Assembly (NCBI GenBank): GCA_040509515.1
Contig: JBEVKV010000583.1
Coordinates: forward strand, 1-8,633
Length of the DNA: 8,633 nucleotides
Reading direction: 5' to 3'
Origin: QHXN01 sp040509515
Lineage (GTDB): Bacteria; Acidobacteriota; Blastocatellia; Pyrinomonadales; Pyrinomonadaceae
Both the position numbers and the translations under genes were made by a program. Positions 1 through 8,633 of this stretch are shown here, piece by piece; the stretch's first letter is position 1, and the number at the start of each line of letters is the position of its first letter. A model generated the notes under the pieces. It worked only from the letters and a program-made list of their open reading frames with translations, was not told the origin of the DNA and ran no database searches.

Positions 1-38
1 GCCACGGCCCCTCTTTTTATACCGCCCCGGCCGCCGCC

Positions 39-893
39 TTAGCGTTTGCGGCGGTTCAGGTCGTCCGTGGTGCTGGCGTTGGCGCTGGCGCCGCGAACCT
101 TAACGTCGCCGGTCTGCTCCACGTCAACGTCGGTGCTGCGGACGGTGTCGCGGACGGTCTCGGTGCGCTCGCCGACCTCTTTGTTGACGGCCACCTCCTC
201 GACGACGCGCGCCGACTTATCGACGACGACCTCCTCGCTCCGCTCCCGCAGCTCGAACTCGCCCTCGCGGAAGGCGCGGAGGTCGGCGTCGGTGAGCGCG
301 CGGTTGACGGGCCGGCGCTCGACGTTGACGCGCTCTTCGCGCAGGCGGACGACCTCCTCGACCGGGCGCTCGACGACGCGCGTGCGGACGCGGACGCCGC
401 CGCCCTCGACCTCGCGCTTGCCGACGCGCAGCTCCTCTTCGATGACGGGGATGCTCGCCACGCCCGACTCACTCACGTCGGCGCGGCCGGTCGCGGCCGT
501 CTCCGTGCCCGCGTAGGCCGCCTGACGGTGCGACTCGCCGTGCTCGTCCACCTCGCCGCCGAAGCGGTTGAGTATGGACTCGGCGCGGTCGGCCATCTCT
601 TCCGACTCGCAGTCCACGGTCACCACCGCGCCGCCGCCCGTGACGGCCTCGGAGTAGTGCGTGGCGTGCTCGCGGTCGTCGCCGAAGAGGTTGGAGAAGA
701 AGTTGCTGACCTTGTCGCCGAAGCCCTCGTCGTCGCGGTACGACTCCTCGCGGTACGACTCGCCCTCGTAGCTCGCGTGCTCGCGCGCGGTGATGCCCAC
801 GTCCTCGCGGGCGATGCCGCTCTCGATCAGCTCGGCCGCGGCGCGCTGCGCCTCACGGTAGTTATCGAACAGTCCGACAATCGTCTTGCTCAT
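39..893 (-). CDS. DUF2382 (YsnF/AvaK-type) stress-response protein with YflT-like N-terminal domain
   Basis: The protein has 284 residues, is soluble and is highly charged. Residues 1-~115 open with MSKTIVGLFDNYREAQRA and continue to a GGGAVVTVDC strand and an ExMADRAESIL helix. This resembles the general stress protein 17M/YflT fold often found in front of DUF2382. Residues ~148-260 are a typical DUF2382 block: IPVIEEELRVGKREVEGGGVRV, then RVVERPVEEVVRLREERVNVERRPVNR, then ELRERSEEVVVDKSARVVEEVAV. No signal peptide or membrane segment is seen. The family is linked to general, oxidative and desiccation stress, but its biochemical role is not known. The start is supported by an AAGGGGG ribosome site 7 nt upstream (901-907 on the plus strand). 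The middle (residues ~42-57) is acidic and Tyr-rich, with a short duplicated ESYRE/ESYRD unit. The gene is divergent from the lipoprotein gene at 1291. Family assignment is firm; cellular function is unknown. Confidence 0.9.
   Translation of the reverse strand: MSKTIVGLFDNYREAQRAAAELIESGIAREDVGITAREHASYEGESYREESYRDDEGFGDKVSNFFSNLFGDDREHATHYSEAVTGGGAVVTVDCESEEMADRAESILNRFGGEVDEHGESHRQAAYAGTETAATGRADVSESGVASIPVIEEELRVGKREVEGGGVRVRTRVVERPVEEVVRLREERVNVERRPVNRALTDADLRAFREGEFELRERSEEVVVDKSARVVEEVAVNKEVGERTETVRDTVRSTDVDVEQTGDVKVRGASANASTTDDLNRRKR
733..762 (-). repeat. Tandem 15-bp duplication inside the DUF2382 gene
   Basis: Two adjacent 15-bp copies (733-747 and 748-762) differ only in the last base, C versus G. 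The unit reads TCGCGGTACGACTCC on the plus strand. It stays in frame and gives the duplicated ESYRE/ESYRD peptide in the linker between the two predicted halves of the N-terminal domain. It is probably a recent slippage event that is tolerated because the region looks disordered. Confidence 0.85.
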
Positions 894-931
894 TCAAAGT
901 CCCCCTTGCTTTCCGTTTGTTCGTTGAGTGA

Positions 932-962
932 GCCCGGCCGTGAAGAGTTCAGGGGGCCGGGC
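932..962 (-). promoter_or_regulatory. Stem-loop upstream of the DUF2382 gene
   Basis: GCCCGGCC (932-939) and GGCCGGGC (955-962) are perfect 8-bp complements with a 15-nt loop. The element ends 39 bp before the ATG at 893. There is no T-run in either direction, so it is not a typical intrinsic terminator. It would lie in the 5' leader if transcription starts further upstream, or it could be a DNA operator. Its role is inferred from position only. Confidence 0.45.
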
Positions 963-1210
963 GATTAATTGCGCTGGGCGTGCTTTACGCGGTACGCCCG
1001 ACCGCGCCGAACACGACGCCGCCCGACCGCTCAGACATCCGTTCTCCTTAACCCGCCAGATGGCGTATGATTTGGCATCCGCGTTTCGGCTCGGCGGGAC
1101 AGGAAGCAACGCGCATACCTCGGGCGCTCGCGCCGCCGCCGTCAAAGGCGCACGCGCGGCTTTGCGCGTCTTCGCGGCCGTTGGCTTGGCTTTTGCACGG
1201 TTAGGGCCGG

Positions 1211-1240
1211 ATGACGTTTCGAGGTGTGAAACGGTACAGT
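1211..1240 (+). promoter_or_regulatory. Candidate promoter of the DUF4397 lipoprotein gene with inverted repeat in the spacer
   Basis: A weak sigma70-like pair is visible: ATGACG (1211-1216, 4/6 to TTGACA) and TACAGT (1235-1240, 4/6 to TATAAT), separated by 18 bp. The spacer region carries the perfect inverted repeat CGTTTC-N7-GAAACG (1215-1233), which would place a dimeric regulator directly over the polymerase site. Both hexamers are far from consensus, so the promoter could be a false match or be activator-dependent. The spacing to the ATG (about 44 nt from the predicted start site) is reasonable. Confidence 0.35.
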
Positions 1241-1251
1241 CGTATTTTTGA

Positions 1252-1283
1252 AGTACGAAGGCGTTTGGAGTACGAAGGAGAGG
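1252..1283 (+). promoter_or_regulatory. Duplicated AGTACGAAGG motif ending in the lipoprotein ribosome binding site
   Basis: AGTACGAAGG occurs at 1252-1261 and again at 1269-1278, 17 bp apart start to start. The second copy runs into GAAGGAGAGG (1274-1283), a strong Shine-Dalgarno sequence 7 nt before the ATG at 1291. This fixes the lipoprotein start. The first copy lacks the GAG extension and has no start codon at the right distance. Confidence 0.75.
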
Positions 1284-1290
1284 CTCTTTC

Positions 1291-2100
1291 ATGAACAAGA
1301 TGCGCGGGCGTTTCGCCCTTCGCGGGCCGGCGGCGCTGCTGCTGCTTGTGGCGGCGACGTTGGCCGGCTGCTCACGTGTCGGGTCGGAGCAGACCGGCCC
1401 CGTGACGACAAAGACGGAGGCGGGCACGACGACCGCGCCGCCGGCCTCGGAGGCCGCGGCGCGCGGGGGGGCGCTGGTGCGCTTTGTCCACGCCGTGCCG
1501 GGGCTCGCGACCGTAGACCTTTTCGCGGGCGACACGCGCGCCTTTGACGGCGTCGGCTACAAACAGCTCGCCGGCTACCGCGAGCTGCCGGGCGCGAACG
1601 GCGTCTACCGCCTGCGCCTCGCCGGGCAGGAGACGGGCGAGCCGCTGGCCGAGAAGTCGCAGAGCTTCGGCACCGGACGCCACCACACAATCATTGCCTT
1701 CCCCTCGGCCGGCTCCGGCCTGCTGTCGAAGGGCGACGCCGTCGAGATGCGTTTCATCGCGGACGAGTTCGAGCCGCCGGCCGCCGGGCGCGCGCGCGTC
1801 CGCGTCGTCAACGCGTCGCCCGACCTCGGCGAAATCGACCTCTACGCCACGGGGCGCGCCGAGCCGCTCGTGAAGGGCGCGAAGACCGGCGCGGCGACCG
1901 CCTTCGCCGACATGGAGCCGACCGCCGCGGGGCTCGAAGTGCGGCGCGCGGGCGAGAACATCACGACGCTCGCCGTGCCCGGCGGGAAGCTGGAAGCGGG
2001 GGGCCTCTACACCATCTTCATCGTCGGCGGGACGAAGGGCGCGGCCAAGCTCGAAGCCTTCGTCGTCGAAGACAAGCTCGGCCCCGCGCCGGCGAGGTAA
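1291..2100 (+). CDS. DUF4397 domain-containing lipoprotein
   Basis: The protein has 269 residues and a clear lipoprotein signal: a basic N-terminus (MNKMRGRFALR), a hydrophobic stretch (residues 13-23) and the lipobox LAGC with the lipidated Cys at residue 27. A Thr/Ala/Pro-rich tether (about 34-57) follows. Two related beta-rich repeats then match DUF4397: ALVRFVHAVPGLATVDLFAGD from residue 61 and ARVRVVNASPDLGEIDLYATG from residue 168. Each keeps a V-R-x-V-x-A-x-P-x-L-x-x-(V/I)-D-L core. No catalytic residues are apparent; DUF4397 proteins are surface or periplasmic and of unknown function. The start is fixed by the strong ribosome site at 1274-1283. The gene is convergent with the kinase gene and is followed at once by a large inverted repeat. 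Export and family are well supported; the role is not known. Confidence 0.88.
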   Translation: MNKMRGRFALRGPAALLLLVAATLAGCSRVGSEQTGPVTTKTEAGTTTAPPASEAAARGGALVRFVHAVPGLATVDLFAGDTRAFDGVGYKQLAGYRELPGANGVYRLRLAGQETGEPLAEKSQSFGTGRHHTIIAFPSAGSGLLSKGDAVEMRFIADEFEPPAAGRARVRVVNASPDLGEIDLYATGRAEPLVKGAKTGAATAFADMEPTAAGLEVRRAGENITTLAVPGGKLEAGGLYTIFIVGGTKGAAKLEAFVVEDKLGPAPAR

Positions 2101-2107
2101 AGCTTAA

Positions 2108-2189
2108 GGGTAAGGGGGAACGGGTAAAGGATAAGGGGGAAATACCGCGAGGCTTTCATCCCTTACCCTTTACCCGTTCCCCCTTACCC
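2108..2189. repeat. 30-bp-arm inverted repeat made of 7-bp tandem units between convergent genes
   Basis: The left arm (2108-2137) and right arm (2160-2189) are complementary at 29 of 30 positions, the exception being A2131 against C2166, with a 22-nt loop (2138-2159). The left side is phased in 7-bp units: GGGTAAG (2108), GGGGAAC (2115), GGGTAAA (2122), GGATAAG (2129), GGGGAAA (2136). The element fills nearly the whole gap between the lipoprotein stop (2098-2100) and the kinase stop (2195-2197), so it could end transcription from both sides. Neither side has a proper T-run, so it is not a standard intrinsic terminator. It may be a member of a dispersed intergenic repeat family. Confidence 0.9.
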
Positions 2190-2194
2190 CTTCT

Positions 2195-6625
<4,431 letters not shown>

Positions 6626-6692
6626 CGCCTGCGCCTCACAAGGAGAGTCCGGTCGGCCTTGCGCCCTGCGGCGGGTTCTTCGCGAGCGCCGC

Positions 6693-6701
6693 ATTGTAGC
6701 A
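6693..6701 (-). promoter_or_regulatory. Extended -10 promoter of the kinase gene
   Basis: On the minus strand the sequence reads TGCTACAAT: a TACAAT hexamer (5/6 to TATAAT) preceded by the TGn extended -10 motif. The region 17 bp further upstream has no good -35 (GGCCGG), as is common for extended -10 promoters. An A/T-rich patch lies upstream at about 6725-6750. The predicted start of transcription is near 6686, giving a leader of about 60 nt before the ATG at 6625. The element overlaps the longer reading frame that begins at 6727 and argues against that start. Confidence 0.6.
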
Positions 6702-6871
6702 TTTCGGCGTCGCGCCCGGCCGTCCAAACTAATTCTGAAAATTTATTTGCGAGGGGGTGAAACGTTTCCGGCGCGTACGCCATATACAGTTAGACGCGTG
6801 GGACGCCGAAGGTCGCGCCTCGAACCCCCCGCCCAAGCGCGACGCCCGCCGCCAAACTTCTCACCCCGCAA

Positions 6872-6911
6872 AGGAGGGGCGAAGGCCCTCAGTAGAACCT
6901 TCGCCCCTCCT
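6872..6911 (-). terminator. Strong hairpin, likely terminator of the dnaJ-hspR unit
   Basis: AGGAGGGGCGAAGG (6872-6885) and CCTTCGCCCCTCCT (6898-6911) are perfect 14-bp complements with a 12-nt loop. The hairpin begins 20 bp beyond the hspR stop codon (6932-6934). On the minus strand it is followed by only a short T stretch (TTT, counting the last stem base) before GCGGGG, so efficiency without a helper factor is uncertain. Position and stability make termination the best explanation. It also separates hspR from the kinase promoter region. Confidence 0.75.
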
Positions 6912-6931
6912 GCTTTCACATACGATGTGTC

Positions 6932-7342
6932 TTAGCCGCGCGGATTCGTCTGCGCGCGCCGGCGGAGTGTCGAGACGCGCGAGGTGCGGACGAGCGCGCC
7001 CGCCTCCGGCGGCGGCGGCGCTTCGACGAGGTGCGCGAATTCCTCGGCGTGCGACTGCAGGTAGGAGAAGAAGCGCTCGAACTCGTGCTGCATCGCGTCC
7101 ATCTTCTCGCGCATGTTGAGGATGATCTCGACGCCCGCGAGGTTGACGCCGAGGTCGCGCGTCAGGCTGAGAATCACTTCGAGCCGCGCCAGGTCTTCGT
7201 CCGTGTAGAGGCGCGTGTTCCCCTCCGACCGCGAAGGCTTGAGCAGCCCCTCGCGCTCGTAGAGCCGTAACGTCTGCGGGTGAATCTCGTACTGCGTCGC
7301 CACCGCGCTGATCGTGTATGTCCCGCCCTTACGCCTTTTCAT
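6932..7342 (-). CDS. hspR: HspR, MerR-family heat-shock repressor
   Basis: The protein has 136 residues. An N-terminal winged HTH of MerR type is at residues ~8-75: YTISAVATQYEIHPQTLRLY, EREGLLKPSRSEGNTRLYTDEDLARL, and LTRDLGVNLAGVEIIL. The HPQTLRLYEREGL signature and the N-L-A-G-V motif are characteristic of HspR. Residues ~72-105 form an amphipathic dimerisation helix, followed by a Pro-rich and basic tail. HspR represses chaperone operons at HAIR-type operators (CTTGAGT-N7-ACTCAAG), with DnaK as co-repressor in the systems studied. It lies directly downstream of dnaJ in the same direction, the classical arrangement. I chose the ATG at 7342, which gives the normal N-terminus. An in-frame GTG at 7408 would add 22 residues translated from the repeat element. 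Neither start has a recognisable Shine-Dalgarno sequence. No HAIR site was seen in this window; it is expected before dnaK. Confidence 0.87.
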   Translation of the reverse strand: MKRRKGGTYTISAVATQYEIHPQTLRLYEREGLLKPSRSEGNTRLYTDEDLARLEVILSLTRDLGVNLAGVEIILNMREKMDAMQHEFERFFSYLQSHAEEFAHLVEAPPPPEAGALVRTSRVSTLRRRAQTNPRG

Positions 7343-7346
7343 AGCT

Positions 7347-7429
7347 GTGAACCGTGAACCGCGAACCGTGAACCGTGACAAGAAGGAGAAGCGTTCTTCT
7401 CTCGTCACGGTTTACGGTTCACGATTCAC
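7347..7429. repeat. Inverted pair of 7-bp GTGAACC arrays between dnaJ and hspR
   Basis: The left side is a tandem array: GTGAACC (7347), GTGAACC (7354), GCGAACC (7361), GTGAACC (7368), then GTGAC (7375-7379). The right side is the reverse array: GTCAC (7404-7408), GGTTTAC (7409), GGTTCAC (7416), GATTCAC (7423-7429). Arms 7354-7379 and 7404-7429 match at 23 of 26 positions. The loop holds a second perfect stem, GAGAAG (7386-7391) with CTTCTC (7396-7401), around a CGTT tetraloop. In the dnaJ-hspR transcript this forms a long hairpin that ends a few bases before the hspR ATG at 7342, so it covers the place where a ribosome site would be. Confidence 0.9.
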
Positions 7430-7431
7430 GC

Positions 7432-8607
7432 CTATTCGAGACCCATCGTCACGCGCGGGTTCTCGGGGTTGAGCTGCGCGTAGCGTTTTAAAAGTTCCTT
7501 CGTCTCTTCCGAGATGACTTTGGGGAACGTGACCTGGACTTCGACGAACTGGTCGCCGCGCGCCTGCGGATTTCGCAGCGACGGGATGCCGCGCTCGCGC
7601 ATGCGGAACTGCGCGCCCGACTGCGTCCCCGGGGGAATCCTGAGCTGCGCCTTGCCCTCGATGGTCGGCACCTCTATCCGCGCGCCCAGAGCGGCCTCGG
7701 CAATCGTCACCGGCACCTTGACGTAGATGTTGTCGCCCTTGCGCGTGAAGTGCTTGTGCTTGCCGACGTTGGTGATGATGAAGAGGTCGCCCGCCGGCGC
7801 GCCCATCCTCCCGCCCTCGCCCTTGCCGGGGATGCGCACGCGCGAGCCGGTGTCGACGCCCGCCGGAATCCTGACCTTCACCGTCTCGGCCTTCGGCACC
7901 GTCCCCTTGCCGTTGCAGAGCGCGCACGGCGGGCGGCGCTTGCCGACGCCGCCGCAGTCCGGGCACTCCTGCGCGAACCTGAGACGCCCGCCGGCCTTCT
8001 GCACCTGACCCGCGCCGTGGCAGGTCGGGCAGGTGACGGGGTTGCCGCCCGTGTCGCCCGCGCCGTTGCAGCGCGGGCACTGCTCGGAGCGGTTGACCGT
8101 GATGTTGGTCGTCAGCCCCGTCACGGCCTCCTCGAACGAGAGCGCGAGCGGCATCTCGATGTCCGCGCCCTTCTGCGGCGCGGCGCGCGGCGGCTCCTTC
8201 TCGGACTTCCCGCCGCCGAACAGCTCCGAGAAGATGTCGCGGAACGAAGACCCGCCGCCGGACGAAGCGCCCGCGGTGTTGCCCCAGTCGAAGCCCTCGA
8301 AGTCGAAGGGGGCCCCGGCGCGACCCGGCGCGCCCGCCCCGCCGCCCGGCGCGCCGTGGCCGCGCGCGGCGGCGTCGGCGAGCTGGTCGGAGTACGAGCC
8401 GAAGCGGTCGTAGACCTTGCGCTTCTTCTCGTCGGAGAGCACCTCGTGCGCCTCCGTGATCTTCTTGAAGCGGTCTTCGGCCGACTTGTCGCCCGGGTTC
8501 ACGTCCGGGTGGTACTTGCGCGCGAGCCTCCGGTAAGCCTTCTTGATCTCCTCCGGCTTCGCGTCCCGCTTGATGCCCAGAACCTGATAGAAGTCTTCTT
8601 TTGCCAT
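7432..8607 (-). CDS. dnaJ: DnaJ, Hsp40 co-chaperone (type I)
   Basis: The protein has 391 residues, a normal length for DnaJ. The J domain is at residues ~4-70, with the HPD motif (33-35) that stimulates DnaK ATPase. A Gly/Ala/Pro-rich linker (about 80-135) includes FRDIFSELFGGG. The zinc-finger domain has all four CxxCxGxG motifs: C177/C180, C193/C196, C215/C218 and C228/C231. The C-terminal substrate-binding beta domains run from ~240 to 362, including GDLFIITNV, followed by a short helical tail. The protein delivers unfolded clients to DnaK in the cytoplasm. I chose the ATG at 8607 (MAKEDFY), the family's standard start. The frame extends to the window edge, but the extra residues come from an intergenic repeat. 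The ribosome site is weak (only GAG about 4 nt upstream). Downstream is hspR after an 89-bp gap; dnaK and grpE are expected upstream beyond the window. Confidence 0.97.
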   Translation of the reverse strand: MAKEDFYQVLGIKRDAKPEEIKKAYRRLARKYHPDVNPGDKSAEDRFKKITEAHEVLSDEKKRKVYDRFGSYSDQLADAAARGHGAPGGGAGAPGRAGAPFDFEGFDWGNTAGASSGGGSSFRDIFSELFGGGKSEKEPPRAAPQKGADIEMPLALSFEEAVTGLTTNITVNRSEQCPRCNGAGDTGGNPVTCPTCHGAGQVQKAGGRLRFAQECPDCGGVGKRRPPCALCNGKGTVPKAETVKVRIPAGVDTGSRVRIPGKGEGGRMGAPAGDLFIITNVGKHKHFTRKGDNIYVKVPVTIAEAALGARIEVPTIEGKAQLRIPPGTQSGAQFRMRERGIPSLRNPQARGDQFVEVQVTFPKVISEETKELLKRYAQLNPENPRVTMGLE

Positions 8608-8613
8608 TTGCTC

Positions 8614-8633
8614 GCGAATCGTGAATCGCAAAC
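8614..8633. repeat. Partial 7-bp tandem array upstream of dnaJ, cut by the window end
   Basis: GCGAATC (8614-8620), GTGAATC (8621-8627) and GCAAAC (8628-8633, incomplete) are consecutive heptamer-like units of the same GTGAAYC family seen at 7347-7429. Only two full units are visible, so the call depends on the match to the other array. It sits directly before the dnaJ start at 8607 and may continue beyond the window, perhaps with an inverted partner. Confidence 0.6.

Larger units (their letters stand above)
894..1290. other. Divergent intergenic control region, no gene supported
   Basis: These 397 bp separate two divergent genes. Short open frames run through it (for example 928-1251 on plus), but they have no recognisable protein content and no ribosome site, so I do not call them. 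Visible structure: an 8-bp perfect stem-loop (932-939 with 955-962), a 6-bp inverted pair GGGCGT/ACGCCC (976-981 with 994-999), a 6-bp pair ACGCGC/GCGCGT (1152-1157 with 1164-1169), a 6-bp pair CGTTTC/GAAACG (1215-1220 with 1228-1233), and two direct repeats close to the lipoprotein start. No convincing -35/-10 pair was found for the DUF2382 gene. A small RNA between 1000 and 1210 cannot be excluded, but nothing specific supports one. Confidence 0.6.

Noticed and set aside
928..1251. 107-codon open frame in the divergent intergenic region
   Set aside because: No ribosome site, no family resemblance, and its composition resembles random high-GC translation. It also overlaps the likely control elements.
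894..1535. 213-codon minus-strand frame across the intergenic region and the lipoprotein start
   Set aside because: It overlaps the well-supported signal peptide region antisense and has no recognisable protein features.
6812..6843. GTCGCGC/GCGCGAC inverted pair between kinase promoter and hspR terminator
   Set aside because: A 7-bp pair with an 18-nt loop made only of common GC-rich words is expected by chance here.
7343..7408. N-terminal extension of HspR from a GTG at 7408
   Set aside because: The added residues are translated directly from the heptamer repeat and are not part of any MerR protein. The ATG at 7342 gives the usual HspR start, though ribosome-site evidence is absent for both.
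7347..7429. CRISPR array
   Set aside because: The units are 7 bp with no spacers, so this is a short tandem repeat, not a CRISPR.
8608..8631. Eight-residue N-terminal extension of DnaJ
   Set aside because: DnaJ proteins normally begin MAKxDxY. The extension comes from intergenic repeat units and the frame simply stays open to the edge.
6932..8633. HAIR or CIRCE operator for the chaperone operon
   Set aside because: I looked for CTTGAGT-N7-ACTCAAG and for the CIRCE dyad and found no convincing match. A CTTGAGC inside hspR has no inverted partner. The operator is expected upstream of dnaK outside the window.

Overview
This is a GC-rich bacterial chromosomal window holding five complete genes: two stress-related or cell-envelope genes on the left, one very large signalling gene in the middle, and the end of a heat-shock chaperone operon on the right. 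The codon positions are so GC-rich that several long open frames exist antisense to, or in other frames of, the real genes. The combination of a DUF2382 stress protein, a DUF4397 lipoprotein, a giant Ser/Thr kinase-cyclase-ATPase-TPR protein and a dnaJ-hspR pair, with an extended -10 element of the form TGCTACAAT, suggests Acidobacteriota, perhaps Blastocatellia-like. This placement is an inference from gene content and style only. I see no phage, IS, CRISPR, tRNA or rRNA features.

Layout. 39-893 (minus): YsnF/DUF2382-type stress protein. 894-1290: a 397-bp divergent control region with several small inverted repeats. 1291-2100 (plus): DUF4397 lipoprotein. 2101-2194: a convergent gap almost filled by a 30-bp-arm inverted repeat built of 7-bp units. 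2195-6625 (minus): a 1476-residue protein with a Hanks-type kinase, a degenerate class III cyclase-like domain, an AAA_16-type ATPase and a TPR tail. It has its own extended -10 promoter at 6693-6701. 6872-6911: a strong hairpin that closes the next transcription unit. 6932-7342 (minus): hspR, a MerR-family heat-shock repressor. 7343-7431: a second inverted repeat made of 7-bp units. 7432-8607 (minus): dnaJ. 8614-8633: the start of a third 7-bp tandem array, cut off by the window edge.

How the genes work together. dnaJ and hspR lie in the same direction and form the usual chaperone-plus-repressor unit; dnaK and grpE are expected to the right, outside the window. In known systems HspR represses its own operon with DnaK as co-repressor. 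The large kinase protein probably integrates a cytoplasmic signal, using kinase and NTPase output with TPR scaffolding. The DUF2382 protein and the DUF4397 lipoprotein are divergently transcribed and may share control elements, but no functional link is proven.

The least expected signal is between the genes. Two inverted repeats and one partial array are all built on a 7-bp period, with two sequence families (GGGTAAR/GGGGAAN and GTGAACC-like). One of them places a long hairpin directly before the hspR start codon, where no Shine-Dalgarno sequence is visible.
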